Source: Tachypleus tridentatus (lineage: Eukaryota; Arthropoda; Merostomata; Xiphosura; Limulidae). Taken from it: 64,000 nt of DNA. The notes under the pieces were generated by a model. That model was given only the letters and a program-made list of their open reading frames with translations. It was not told the origin of the DNA and did not search any database. The translations under genes and the position numbers were made by a program. Of this stretch, positions 1-12,485 are shown piece by piece; positions within the stretch are counted from its first letter, which is position 1; every line of letters starts with the position of its first letter. The stretch is taken from positions 22,127,396 through 22,191,395 of the forward strand of contig NC_134833.1 of the NCBI RefSeq assembly GCF_004210375.1, read 5' to 3'.

Positions 1-94
1 AAAATTCGCCCACTAATCTAATGGAACAGAATACTTTGGCTGTTAATGTTTTAACGTATAAATAGCTTCAAAGTGTTTTTCAACATTTTGTATT

Positions 95-382
95 GTTTTG
101 TTTGTATGTTTGTTTTAATATCGTGCAAAGCTACACGAGGGCTATCTGCGCTAGCCGTCCCTAATTTAGCAGTGTATAGACTAGAGGGAAGGCAGTTAGT
201 CATCACCACCCACCGCCAACTCTTGGGCTACTCTTTTACCAACGAATAGTGGGACTGACCGTCACATTATAACGCTCTCATGGCTGAAAGGGCGAGCATG
301 TTTGGTGTGACGGGGATTCGAACCCGCGACCCTCAGATTACAAGTCGAACTCTTTAATACACCCGTCCATGCTGGGCCCATT
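95..382 (-). mobile_element. tRNA-derived SINE (main family), full length
   Basis: Reverse orientation, with the tail remnant (TTTGTATGTTTG) at left and the tRNA-like head at right. The complement shows B-box GGTTCGAATCCCC, here as GGGGATTCGAACCC near 312-325. Confidence 0.92.
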
Positions 383-1691
383 ATTTTATAATTTCTTCGA
401 ACGGTAACAAGGCACGAATGATGGAAGTTTAGGTACACAGCCCAATACGTAACACGTATTACGATCACCTTCATATTGCAAAACAAGCTACAATTATTTT
501 CTATCCCGTGATAATCAGTTAATAATTTACATAATTAATAATTAATCTATATAATAATAAGATAAAATGTGTAATACACTGTACCTGATCTTTGTTAATC
601 ACTGCTTCGCATATTCCTAAGTCGATTGTACAAAGCTTCTTTGCTAAATATAGCGCTAACGGAGAAAAACAAACACTGATCAAAAACGAACAGTTAATTA
701 TAACATGAATAAATTATTGACCAATGCACAGCCTAACAGGTGTAGCGCCATCTGTTGATGCGAGTAAATATATTTTAAGAGTGGGACAATTATCTTTTAA
801 ACTGAAAACACACATTACACATAGATAAAAATTAGTAAATAAATATACACGTGCTTGTCTAAGAAATAAATCTTTGGTCTTTTTCTCAACAGAACAGCTT
901 AATTTACTCACTTTTAATAGTTTAGTATTTGTATATTACAAGCCCCTCCCCTTAAAAATAAACTTTATAATTATCGTACTTTTAATGTATTACAGAACTG
1001 TAGTTTATACTTCCTAAACTTTTTATCTGAATCCTGTTCTTTTTATATATACTATTTAAAATTAATTAAAATTTAACGTACTCCACTGTAAGTCTCTGCA
1101 CCCACAGAAGATCTGGCCCAGGGAACTTCGTACAACATGAAAATAAGTTATGCCGTCATCTGTACCATAGCATAAAAACTTATATTTTAATTAAAGTATC
1201 ACTAATAATTAATTAATAATTAATAATGGTAAAGAATAAGAGTGCACGACAGTTCCTGTTTTCACACATACAAACCAAAGAACTAATGTATGGTTACGTT
1301 CCAGTGTAAAATTTCGTATACAAAAACAAACTTACTGCTAAGTTCTTTCCTTAGCAATTCCTTTTTGGTAAGTCTTCTATTGAGTTTCAGCTTTCGTCTC
1401 CTGATGGCACGAAATAAACAGAAAATAAATAATAATACAAGTATCACATTATAGGTAATAATATTTAAAATAAATTGTTTGACGTTAAGTACGAAGCAAC
1501 ACAATGGTCTATCTATGCTCTGCCCAGTTTCCAATGTTTATGTTTTTTGCTTAATAATAATAATAAAGCACACTTTGAGGTTCATTTTAATAGTACGATT
1601 CATTACTGCCTATATTACATAGACAACGATTAAAAGGTTCCGGATAACCTTAGAACTTAAATCATTGGAAATGGCAAAAATCTAATTCTAA
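383..1691. other. No gene recognised
   Basis: AT-rich sequence with short frames only. I see no domain-like translation, RNA gene or clear repeat here. Confidence 0.6.
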
Positions 1692-1908
1692 ACGGTGGTT
1701 AAGGCACTCGAATCGTAATGTCAGGGTCGCAGGTTAGAATCCCCGTTACAGCAAACTTGTTCACCGTGAGGGCGTTATAATGTTCGTTGGTAAAAGAGTA
1801 GCCTAAGAGTTGGCGGAGGTTGGTGATGACTAGCTGCCTTCCCTCTAGTCTTACACTGCTAAACTAGGGACGGCTAGCAGAAATAGCTTTGCGCGAAATC
1901 CAAAACCT
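1692..1908 (+). mobile_element. tRNA-derived SINE (main family), 5' truncated
   Basis: GGTGGTTAAGGCACTCGAAT through GCTTTGCGCGAAATCCAAAA, with internal deletions after the B-box and before the tail. Confidence 0.88.
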
Positions 1909-2464
1909 AACAATGATCCAAAACAGGAACCTACTTCCAATCAATAAATTGCAAAATATTGTGCAGGATTTTCTGTAATATAATACACAGGATGAAATAC
2001 GTTAAAGCTCTGATATTCAATATGTTTTGGTTGTTTTCATATTCAATTACAAAGGTAATAATAAACGAAGTGACTATTTAATAAAATCGCTCATTTTAGT
2101 AAAATAGACATGAAAAGCCCTAATTAGAAGTTTTTAAGTTTAATTTTTTTCAATTAATGAAGCGTTTCTAGCTAATGTTCTTATTTTTCTTAAAATTTTA
2201 ATATGCATTGCTATAGTAATCTAGCTTTTTGGATATCCTCAGTCAGGGATCTAACTCGCCTACCAACTGAACTAAATAAATAACATCCTACTAATAATAA
2301 TAAAAAGCCTAAACTATCAAATCCTTCCTATCTCGTGAACAAGATCCATATTTGGGTTTAATCTCAAGGTCTTTGGATGAGCACACGTAAAACGATAATA
2401 TTTATGTGGTGATTCAACATGTACCTCACCCAGATTCGAACCCCATATTTCTTTCTCATGGCCA

Positions 2465-2590
2465 GGGCGCCCCGATGGGGCAGCTGTAAGTCTTAAGAGT
2501 TACAACGCTAAAATCAGAAGTCCGATTCCCCTCGGTAAACAAAGCAGACAACCCGATGTGGCTTAGCTATAAGAAAACACACGAGTGCCC
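2465..2590 (+). mobile_element. Second-family tRNA-like SINE
   Basis: CCCCGATGGGGCAGCTGTAA, AACGCTAAAATCAGAAGTCC and CCTCGGTAAAC align with the copy at 58763. The body GCAGACAACCCGATGTGGC matches the GCAGATAGCCTGAGGTGAC body there. Confidence 0.78.
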
Positions 2591-3047
2591 AAGCAATCCT
2601 TTACAAACTGACCAGTGTAGTTAACCCCCTAGCAAGATGCATCTTAATTCTATAGTGGAAATTCCAATTTTTATATCTTCCACGAGCGAAAAGCGAAATT
2701 GACCTGTCGTAAGAAAGTGGGTTTTCAACAAACTGACTCAGTGCCAGAAAGCCTAAATTCAATAATTAAGATTATTATATTATAGCCTTTGAACAATTTT
2801 TACCTGAGCAAAACCTTAAGCAACTTGTAGGCTTAACGGTCAAGATTCAGGCATACAGTTACTTTAATGAATTCTTATTAGAACCACATGTGTTTGGAGT
2901 GAATTTTCTGGGGATGGGGAAACACAACTACTTACTTTATTGAATTGTACTCAGAGTCGTAAGCGTCTGGAATAAATTCCTTTGTGTCTATTTGATCTTG
3001 AAGTCTCAAGGCATTTCTTACTGTAGCCATCTCGTACTGAGCCCAGG

Positions 3048-3735
3048 CCTTGTACTCCTATTGACGTATATTTTAAAATAATAATAAATAAGGTATGAAC
3101 AGTATAAACTGAACTTCAATAACTAGCCAAACCTTGACATAATAATGGAGACAAACTAAACTACACACACAGTGACAAAGTACAAAATGATGGGGTCTCC
3201 CTGTGAATATAATGTTTAAGGCCCCTTCTGGCCATTTTGAATTAAAAAAAAAACTGAACTTAGAGCTGAGATATTTCATACCTTTCTAAAATAAATTTTT
3301 TTCACTCGTGATTGTTTTGATAATGGTTCTGCACAAAGGATTTATTTCATCTTTTGTGTAGCAAAAGCAACAACAGAGCTGTTGAACTCAGCAGTCACTG
3401 TGGCCATAATAAAAACTTAATATGGGCCCGTGTAAGCTCGAGAGGATGATTTACAAAGTATCCCTAACTTCCATGTCATCCTTATTGGGTTTTCAAAATT
3501 TGTAGATCTCTGACATTTGTCAGATGCATCTGAGTAAGTAAAAAGAAATTTGGGGTCTTTCCTGCACCATGGGGGCATTTGCTGTTCCACTGACCTCAAA
3601 TAGTTGAGAACATGCTTTTCAGAATAGCAGTAACAATTCAGAGGAAAATCAGTTCTGCATCACTTGAGGTATAAGGTTACTTGTTCTCCTATTGACGTAT
3701 GTGTTAAATGAAAAATAAATAAGTTATGCAAGTAT
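3048..3735. repeat. Short direct repeats about 630 bases apart
   Basis: CTCCTATTGACGTAT, then AAATAATAAATAAG-like sequence, occurs near 3054-3100 and again near 3688-3735. The sequence between has no recognisable gene. A small LTR-like or ancient insertion is possible but unproven. Confidence 0.45.
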
Positions 3736-4040
3736 GAATTAATCTTCTAATTGAAAATAAGCACAAAACAGAAGAGTCTCGCATTTCTTTGTCTCTGTTT
3801 ATCACAGGCGCCATTGATATAAGCAATTTTAAAACAAAACAAATACTTATCTAAATTTTTTGTACTAATTCTCGATGGTGGTTGTGACATTTTAACATAT
3901 TTTCATCATGAAAGTTTGATGTAAATAAAAAAAAATTATAAAATACATGTTCAAGTTAGCCTTACAATTCAATTTCCATAAAATTAACTCACAAAGGTAC
4001 GTTATGAATATGTTTGCCATAATTATGTGACTGTCTAATA

Positions 4041-4262
4041 ATGAGGGGTTGGAATCCCCGTCACACCAAACATGGTCGCCCTTTCAGCCGTGAGGGCGTT
4101 ATAATGTTACGATTAATCCCACTATTCTTTGTTAAAAGAGTAGTTCAAGAGTTGGTTATGACTAGCTGCCTTCCCTCTAGTTTTACACTGCTAAATAAGG
4201 GAGGGCTAGCGCAGATAGCCCTCGAATAGCTTTTCACGAAATTCAAAAACAAACAAACAAAA
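4041..4262 (+). mobile_element. tRNA-derived SINE at the left edge of the segmental duplication
   Basis: It starts inside the B-box (GGGTTGGAATCCCCGTC) and runs to an AAACAAACAAAC tail. Its 3' half matches the SINE at 20204-20480, including GGGAGGGCTAGC, but its 5' flank does not. Confidence 0.9.
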
Positions 4263-5277
4263 CAGACTAATAATAAGAATATAAAACGTTTCGCCCTGTA
4301 CCCTAATAGGCAGTGAATTGGTAGAGCTGTAAATTCAACATGAAATACATACAGAAGACCTTGTAGCTTAATGTTAGAAATAAATTAATAGTTTAAAGAA
4401 TATTGTTCATGGTTTCTTCACTAAAAACAACAACAACACACAAACAAACCTCCCCTTAACTAATAACATCTGATATCTTCCATAAACAAATAATTTTATT
4501 ACAAAAATCCATCATAATCATTGATCTGTAGGGAGATCTGTGTAGTTGTTACAATAAGGAAAACATTTTTTTTTAAACTTGGGAACACATATCACACATA
4601 TTCCAGAAGAAACTATATCTGTAAAAAATTTCCACTCGCAACTGTATAATTCTACTTAAATGGACGTTCAGTAAAATTCGAACTTTTCTACAGATAGTCA
4701 ATCTACCAAATTTATGTCAAACCTATTATTATACATTTATTAAAAGTGGAATCACCTACACTTACATATCAACTGGATTTCGTTTTTTTCTCGACAAGGG
4801 AAACTCATAATATTAACTACTTCATTACCAGGTATAAAACCAGTATCTTAATATGTACGTTTTAAATCTAATTTACGCAAAATTAGACTTTATGTATATA
4901 AATAACCATAAATTTTAAGCCATTAAACAAAACACATTAACGTGAAACAAAATACGCTTCATATTTAGAAAAAGGGCCCCATGACACAAGCTACAACGTG
5001 AGCTTATAAAATGTTGCCTAGGTTTCGGAGGTAATTACGAAAGTAAGATCCACATTGCGGTGGGGATACACCGTTTATCAGTGTAGGCTAAATTATAGTT
5101 TCAATTTCATATGTCATCCAGTAAAGGCTATTACACTTAATTTCATATGTTTAAACAATGCAATGGAAGGTGTAACATAGTCAGTGACCATTCACACACA
5201 ATGGATAAATTTTAGTGAAATTATATAATTACATTCATACAAAGCTAAATGAATAAACAAAATCATATATATATATA

Positions 5278-5852
5278 TCATATACATTTCGGCAAATTAA
5301 GATACTTAGAAATATGATTAATTAGCACCTTCATGTTCATTTTCCTCGGTGGGAGGAGAGTTTCACTTCCGGGTCCAAACCACCCAAGCTTTTCATAAGG
5401 AGTTTCTATATCAATATCTTTCATGATACCCTCTGGTGGATCATTCTGGCAATTCGTTTCCGTTGATTCCTTTTTGTTCCTTTTGCTGGTTGCTACGTTT
5501 CCCTTCAGATTTTGTTCATTGTCTTTACTACATCTCTCGTCTTTTGTCTTATCCCAATTGTCCAGATGGTTAAGTGTGACGTTCCCTTTTGTAACTGTCT
5601 CCGGACCTAATTCGTGGTGCTTAATAGGGTTATTTCTTTCTTCGCTCTGCTTGATCTCGCCGTTTTCATTGGCTCCGTCGTCTGGATTCACACGTGTGGA
5701 TTTGTTGGAAAGATGGCTACCAAGCGTTAAACCTTTATCTTCAATAATCAAACCATTCTGGGTTATCGATGAATTATCAAAAGCTTGTTCTATATCCTCT
5801 TCAGCAAGTGATTCAAAGAAATCCATCGCATTTGTTACAACTTGAAGCAGAT
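5278..5852 (-). CDS. Unit A terminal exon of an unrecognised gene
   Basis: On the minus strand an acceptor (TTATCAATAG) at 5853-5854 opens an uninterrupted frame to the stop at 5278-5280. It enters at phase 1 and reads LLQVVTNAMDFFESLAEEDI, then a long Asp/Glu/Lys/Asn-rich region, then PYEKLGWFGPGSETLLPPRK and KYLNLPKCI at the C-terminus. About 190 codons without a stop is far above background for this AT content. No family is recognised. It joins in phase with exons at 7311-7514 and 9114-9348. Confidence 0.55.
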
Positions 5853-6812
5853 CTATTGATAAGTAAACAACAAATAATATTTACACAAAGACAGCACAAA
5901 GCTTACAAATTTAACATTTAAAGAAAAGGGAGTGTAACACGTTAGGATCTTCCTACTTTGGGAAATATATAAAATGTATCCTCTTAAGAAAGGTATCTGA
6001 TCATGGAAAACACACACATTGATGGGGATACAATGTCTATTACATTTGACGCAATTATCAAACACGTGAAATAAAATAGGAACTCAAAACAGAAGCCAGT
6101 ATGGTTAACAAAGCTCAGATCATACAGCATCTAACAGTTAGTATAATTAACAATCCGCACCGATAGTGGTAAGAAAATTGTTTGCATTAAAAAAAAAACA
6201 CTTAAATATATAAATATGATACAAATGAGTTATTAAAGACCGATACGAATATGAAAAAAATTTACCTTCTTAAAGTCATCGTGTACACTTGTAACTACAG
6301 CGGTTACGTAACTGTATGTTCACTGTCAAACTTTAATTGAATAAAATTTCAATAGAATGAAGTTAAAATATAAACCTTTTTGTAAATTATATTAGTTTTT
6401 CTCCCTTTGAAAAATGTATACAGTGCCTTATAACTGATTTGAATATATTAAGTATTTGCTCTTCCATGAACGGCTATAAACCCCCTTTTTAAAACATTGT
6501 ATGAAAAAAAGTGCTATTTTCTTTAAATCTATTTTGCTTACTTTAGTTTATCTTGTTTTATTTTACGATTTGATCTGCCATTCTTCGTTACTGTTATCGA
6601 GAGGAAATAAAAAAAATATATGTTATACTATTGATTAAATTAAACATTGTCTGATATTTGTCCACAGCAAAAACATTAACTATATGTTGTTTGTATACTT
6701 TTATTTTTCTAATGTTCTTTATTATCGATGTAGCTGGAAGTGCAATCTTCTGTCATCATTGATATACGACACAAAATCTATTTCTCTTGTCACCGCAGAG
6801 TGGTCAGTAACT

Positions 6813-7170
6813 TGTTTGTTTGTCAGTGGAATTTCGCGGAAAGCTAATCGAGGGATATCTGCACTAATCGTTCCTAGTTTTGAAGTAACAGACCAGGAGC
6901 AAAGGTAGCTAGTTAACACAACCCGCCGCCAATTCTTGGGCTAGTATTTTATCGTTGAATAATGGGATTGACCATCACATTATAATGCACCAACAGCTAA
7001 AAAATGGAGTATATGTGATAAAAAATAATTCATGGCTACTATTTTATTGTTGAATAATATAATAGACCGTCATATTCTAATGCACCAACAGCTAAATATT
7101 TGATAAAAGGATTCGACCCTGCGACCAAAACATTGCGAATAGAGTGCCCTAGCCACCATGTCATTCTGGG
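6813..7170 (-). mobile_element. Old tRNA-derived SINE with internal duplication (unit A)
   Basis: Diverged copy in reverse orientation. A ~95-base middle segment (ATTTTATCGTTGAATAATGG and on to CACCAACAGCT) occurs twice, at about 6935-7030 and 7031-7100. Confidence 0.75.
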
Positions 7171-7310
7171 ATCAATAGGTCAATGTAATGGTTACGTTTC
7201 GAACTACTCTGATATTCAAATCAATAGAAGAAAAGTAGTTGGTACTTTGAAATAAAAACAATACAATAACTATTTAGGATTTTCATAGTTTCCAATGTTT
7301 ATCTCATCAC

Positions 7311-7514
7311 CTCTTTTAATGTCTTTTGTATTTCTTCTGGTGTCCAATGAAAAGTATTCTTCGTTACCTTCTTTGGATTTTTGTGATGACGTTGTTACAC
7401 TAGTTGCTTTAATCTCGGTTTCCTCACTACCGGATGAATTCGTTGTTAACTTACTACTCGATATATTATATTGTTTCGTGTTTTTCCTGACGTTTCTGAG
7501 TCGGGAAGCAATGC
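7311..7514 (-). CDS. Unit A middle exon of the unrecognised gene
   Basis: The minus-strand acceptor (TATGTTTCAG) ends at 7515. The frame reads IASRLRNVRKNTKQYN followed by a Ser/Thr/Lys-rich stretch. A donor AGAG-GTGATG at 7310 closes it, 204 nt, phase 1 to 1. The donor is moderate; without it the frame stops at 7270. The frame also stays open upstream of the acceptor as GFLGLIVGFYVSG before a basic patch, so an alternative longer exon could encode a transmembrane segment and a cytoplasmic tail. Confidence 0.5.
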
Positions 7515-8267
7515 CTGAAACATAGAAACCAACAATCAAACCTAAAAACCCTATTCTCTATTTACTTCGGAAATATCTTCTAAATGCATATAACAAACAG
7601 TGGACAAAATTCAAATTAACACTTTAAACATCTATATAAATATAACAGTTATGTCTGTTGTATATCCACGGAGTAACTCCACGTGTTGCGGAGGTTCGTA
7701 GAGTCCATGTGAATGTATGTACAAATTTTCAATTTTGTATTTTGCGATTATTGTGGTTTTTTGCATTTTTTTAGCTATGATCTCATGTCATGTGGACGAA
7801 TCTTCACTGAATTCGTGTGGAAGTAGATGCAAATATTCAGTTTATATTTTGCGGTTTTCATGGACGTTTTTTGCGTTTTTTAAAAATACTTCGCCCCTGT
7901 GAGTGAATCTTCGCTAAGTTTAGCATGAAGATTTATTGGCTCCATACGGAGATACATGCAAAGTTGGAGTTTTACACAGTGTGTTTTGCAGTTTTGGTCG
8001 GCGTTTTTATACAACTACATGTAAGGAACACAAGTTTCACGTTCTAAGATAACATTTCATTAATCGTGAATTTACACAACTTTCGTCCAGTGGACGAGCA
8101 CTGCAGCAAGTTGATAATAAGGAATAATAAATGGCTTCGAAAACACCAAAAATAAAATACCACAAAGTTTGGGATGAAAACAAAACACAACCAAACAAAC
8201 TTGTGCACCCCAAATTAATTGTTTTATTACTCTGTGTAACAGGAAAGTTTGAATTTTTAAATAGATG

Positions 8268-8430
8268 TTCTATTTGTTTGTTTAATTTCGCACAAAGCTA
8301 CAAGAGAGTTATCTGTACCAGTAATCCCTAATTTAGCAGTGTAAGGCAGATAGCCATCACCACCGACTTCCAACTCCTGAGTTACTCTTTTACCGCTGAA
8401 TAGCGGGATTGACCGTCACGAGAGTAGCCA
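8268..8430 (-). mobile_element. tRNA-derived SINE, head missing (unit A)
   Basis: TTTGTTTGTTTAATTTCGCACAAAGC through GATTGACCGTCACGA, and then it stops before the tRNA-like head. It is followed by a (TA)n run at 8456-8479. Confidence 0.8.
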
Positions 8431-9113
8431 ACATTTAAGATAATTATAAACATATTATATATATATATATATATATATAAATACAGTATATTACTACTAT
8501 GTATACTACAGCAATCTTTACCGCGAGAAAGCGCATGCGAAACCAAAGAGGAATGACCCAGTACAATATATAACAAGGTTGACAGTAATTTCGCCTTATT
8601 ACGTAGCTAGCTTTCTATTTTAAAATCTACACTATAAAAGAAAATGAAACATTATTTTATATGGTAGAGTGCCTCTTGGGCTCGTGGAATCTTTTTTGTA
8701 AAGTGAACTAAACAGATTATTTGACATGAAGAACAGGAGAGTAAAAGTAATGAATTACGAGTGATACTGTGACACACATAGAAACACCTACTTAAAAAAC
8801 ATAAGTTTCCTCTTCTAGGAAGAGGAAAACACTTAAACAAGAATAATAATTCAAATTAATAAAAAATATTTCCATTTTTATTTACTACATCACTGTCATA
8901 AATACTTCGCACACAAATAATAACTAGTAGGTATATTACGTTCTAAGTTCACACTTTTAACCACACATTTTGTGAAATACAAACTTATAACAATCTGAAA
9001 ATGCCAAGATAAGTTTTCATGTTTGGAACGTTGTTGTGGAAGTAGATCTTACGATTGGTTTTCACTTAATTAAAATACGTCACTCTATAAAACAAATCAA
9101 AGTTGTAACTCAC

Positions 9114-9348
9114 TTCCTCCTAAGACTCTTTCTTTTTCTCTGCTCAAGTTCGGTGAAGATGTTTGTTTCTTGTTTGTTTTCGGAGAAACGAAGTCACGTG
9201 GTCTTAAGGCCAACGTTTTGTAATCTTCTCTTTCATTCACAGCCCTTTTACGAGGTTGCACACCTTCATCAGTGACAATAAATGCAGAATCTTCCAAGTT
9301 CTTCGTTTGTCTGGTTTTCATGACTGCTTTTCGAGTATGTTTACGTGA
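9114..9348 (-). CDS. Unit A upstream exon of the unrecognised gene
   Basis: The minus-strand acceptor (AAAATTTACAG) at 9349-9350 opens a frame reading SRKHTRKAVMKTRQTKNLED, then a hydrophilic, basic segment. A strong donor GTGAGT at 9113 leaves phase 1, which fits the phase-1 entry of the exon at 7514. 235 nt. Exons further 5' were not found; the transcript start could lie in unit B or in undetected small exons. Confidence 0.5.
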
Positions 9349-9854
9349 CTGTAAATTTTACAAATATAAGTACTATATGTAGAAACAAGAATATACATTT
9401 TTTTACCGTTTATTTCTCTCAAATCTTGAAATAATAGACTTCACAGAATCTAATAAATAACAAATAGCATTTGAAGTAATACTGCAATGTTATCAAACAC
9501 AGAGAGAGAAAACAAACAACAATTTGTCCATAATTGTAGCATGAGGTACTGATGGGATTATGACGGAAAGTACTAGCGAGGATATCCAACTAATGGAACA
9601 ATGCATTCTAATCTTTATAAGTGGAAACTTTACATGAGTACATTCAACTGGTTATTCTGATGGGCAGGTTGGGTTTCAGTTTTGCTCTAAATATAGAGCT
9701 TAGTTTGATGAGAAATTATTGTTATAATTTACGATGTAATACATATGCTGTTTCTAATTTACTTAAAGACAATTTAAATATTTTATTTATAAATACTGAG
9801 AATATGAATGCACTGCGGATGTAAAATTCTGTACCCATATCTCATGTGCTGTAA

Positions 9855-9972
9855 ACTACTAACTTCCCTCTAGTGATTTAGTTTATCAGTATAAAATTGG
9901 GAACAGCTACTGACAGCTAGTCCTTGTATAGGTTTGCGTTCAATCCTGAAACAAGAACAAACAAACAAATTG
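9855..9972 (+). mobile_element. SINE 3' fragment (unit A)
   Basis: TTCCCTCTAGTGATTTAG and CTAGTCCTTGTATAGGTTTG resemble the SINE 3' half, followed by an AACAAACAAACAAA tail. Highly diverged. The unit B counterpart is 17810-17927. Confidence 0.65.
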
Positions 9973-10102
9973 TTGTTGGTTTTTTATCACAGCACTGTTC
10001 ATGTTAAAGTTATAAACATGGATTATCGTATCATAAAACCAAAGTACCAAGAGATTGTGCATCTATTCAGAAGTTTACCCATATACTCACATATATATAT
10101 AT

Positions 10103-10330
10103 ATGTCGCTGGTTCAAAACCCCGTCACACTAAACATGCTCGCCCTCTCAGTCGTGAGGGCGTTATAATGTCACGCTCAATCCCACTCTTCGTTGGTAAA
10201 AGAGTAGCACAAGAGTTGGCGGTGGGTGGTGATGACTATCTGCCTCTCCTCTAGTCTTACACTGCTAAATTAAGGACGGCTAGCGCAGATAGTCCTCGTG
10301 TAGTTTTGCGCGAAATTCAAAACAATCAAA
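10103..10330 (+). mobile_element. tRNA-derived SINE after a (TA)n run (unit A)
   Basis: Begins at the B-box (GGTTCAAAACCCCGTC) directly after an (AT)n tract and ends CGCGAAATTCAAAACAATC. Unit B copy at 18058-18285. Confidence 0.88.
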
Positions 10331-11430
10331 CACACACACGCAAAGAGGTCCAATCGAACCTAGCCCTCCCTGGTGTTTAAGATCAAAATCCCGACAAAGA
10401 GAAAAAACACACACACACATATATACACACCTCTTTTAGTGAATGATAAGAATTTAAAACACAGATCAATAAATAATATATACAACTCAAAAATAACATA
10501 AAATTAATAACCATATGATATTATAAAGTAAAGAACGTCACTTATAACCTTAATTAACCATATGTATCTTAAAAACTGTGCTCTTAAACCTAACAAATTT
10601 CTTGTTATAATTCTTAAGTTGACCAACTGTTCTCATGATAAAAATAATTTTTGCACTCGCTATTTTGGTTTTTGCTTCCAGTATTTCTGTTTATAGTTAA
10701 GTACAAAGCTTCACAAAGAGCTGTCTGTGTTGTGATCTTCATAGTTATCGAAACTCAGTTTTTAGCATTGTACGTTCGCACACATATTTTGTCTGGTACA
10801 TAAACATGTTTTTTATAATCAAAGTATTCTGTAGCTTTTGTACAAACAGTAACAGTGATAATAATAGTAGACCATTGAAGTTACATCTAGAGATTCAGTA
10901 ATATCCAAATAATGCTATAGAGGTTTTCTGCATGTTTTTTTTATAAAGAAAAGATAAAACAATAAATAATTAATATACGAAAATTTAGCTATTGTTAAAA
11001 CCTATAGATATTGAAACTGGTTAATCTTACATATAAGAAAATTTTAATATATTTTAAAAGTGTAACCACGCAAAGAAGGGAGCATTTTCGTCAAAATATA
11101 TTAAAATTTGTAAAAGAGGAGTCAATCATTGAGCACATCTGAGGTGCTTTGTTAGAACAAACTGGTTCTCTCTAAAGAGTAGAAAACAGAAATTTGATGT
11201 ACAGGAGTACCTTCATAGCAGATGAAGTAAAACTGAAACTTCAATATAGAGTTTTAAAATTGTCACGCTGTCCCACTACGTTTCTTGTGTTCAGTATGTG
11301 AAAGAAGATATATTTCGCAACCATTCATCGAATTTATATCACTAGTGGAGCTGTTTCACCGAATTTACTCTATGATACGTTGCAGTGGATATTGAAATTT
11401 CAATGTAACATATTATAGGAAATTATTATA

Positions 11431-11685
11431 CTTGTTTGTTTTTTGAATTTCGCACTAGCCGTCCCTAATTTAGCAGTGTAAGATTAAAGAGAAGGTAGCC
11501 TGTCACCATCACCCACCGCCAACTCTTGGACTACTCTTTTGCCAACGAAAAGTAAAATTGACCATAAATTATAACGCCCCCACAATTAAAAGAGCGGGCG
11601 TGTTTGGTGTCACGGGAATTCAAACCTGCGACCTCCTTCAGATTACAAGTCCAGGACCTTAACCACCTGGCAATGCTGAGCCTTT
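11431..11685 (-). mobile_element. tRNA-derived SINE (unit A)
   Basis: TTGTTTGTTTTTTGAATTTC through the head complement CACCTGGCAATGCTGAGCC. Lacks the CAAAGCTACTCGAGGGCTATC segment, so it has an internal deletion. Confidence 0.88.
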
Positions 11686-12257
11686 ATTACAGTTGTATAA
11701 TATGGTTCATGTTTGTATATGCAAAACATCATGGTATATTTCACATTTATGATGCCATCTATGAATAGAACTTCAACAAAATAAGATGGAGAAATATACA
11801 TCAGTCGTTGTAAAATATGGACTCCATGTTTTTGATTTTTTGTTTTTTCTTTAAAGGGTTAGTTTTCTTACACTTCTTACTTTTACAAAACAAGTAGTTA
11901 CTTCCAAAGCACAAACTACACATTAATATTATTAAATCCTGATTCATTCACTCTGAATAACTGAACTATTTGTAGAAGGGGGCCCAAGTCAAAGATTCAA
12001 CTTCTTCTCACGATAGTTTAATCAATGACGTGTAGATAAATGAGTTTTCTTTAAAGTGAACAAGATGGATTAATACGATATTTTTTTCAGAACGCAATTC
12101 GTGTATTTTATTTATTTATTTTTTGCGAGAGTTAAGGTTATCTTATGATTGTATGAGATGAAATGATCAAGTGTTAGAAAAAAATCCGGTAAGTGTAGGA
12201 TTCACATACCAGGTTAACGTAATTCGAAGAGTTTTAGTTTGTTGGTTGATATATTGG

Positions 12258-12485
12258 CTCGGTATGGCCAGGTGGGTTAAGGTATTCGACTCGTAATCTG
12301 AGTGTCGCAGGTTCGAATTCCCGTCGCACCAAACATGCTCGCCCATTCAGCCGTGAAGGCGTTATAAAGTGACGGTCAATCCCACTATTCGTTGGTAAAA
12401 TATTAGTCCAAGAGTTGGCGGTGAATGGTTATGACTAGCTGCCTTCCCTCTAGTCTTACACTGCTAAATTAGGCACAGCTAACTA
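12258..12485 (+). mobile_element. tRNA-derived SINE at the A/B junction, tail lost
   Basis: Complete head (GGCTCGGTATGGCCAGGTGG, B-box GGTTCGAATTCCC). The 3' end breaks off after AATTAGGCACAGCTA and continues directly into the start of unit B. Confidence 0.9.

Noticed and set aside
3048-3735. LTR retrotransposon from the paired direct repeats
   Set aside because: Repeats are only about 50 bases and imperfect, with no primer-binding site, polypurine tract or gag/pol sequence between them.
5423-5845. Plus-strand 140-codon frame opposite the candidate terminal exon
   Set aside because: It mirrors the minus-strand frame, is Ser/Phe/Leu-rich as expected for a complementary shadow, and has no splice or start support.
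5853-6065. 70-codon minus-strand frame with Cys pairs, present in both duplicated units
   Set aside because: It overlaps the acceptor intron of the candidate gene. Conservation between A and B means nothing because the whole unit is nearly identical.
9934-10254. 106-codon plus frame ending in a SINE
   Set aside because: Its C-terminal half is translated SINE sequence; the start has no coding signal.
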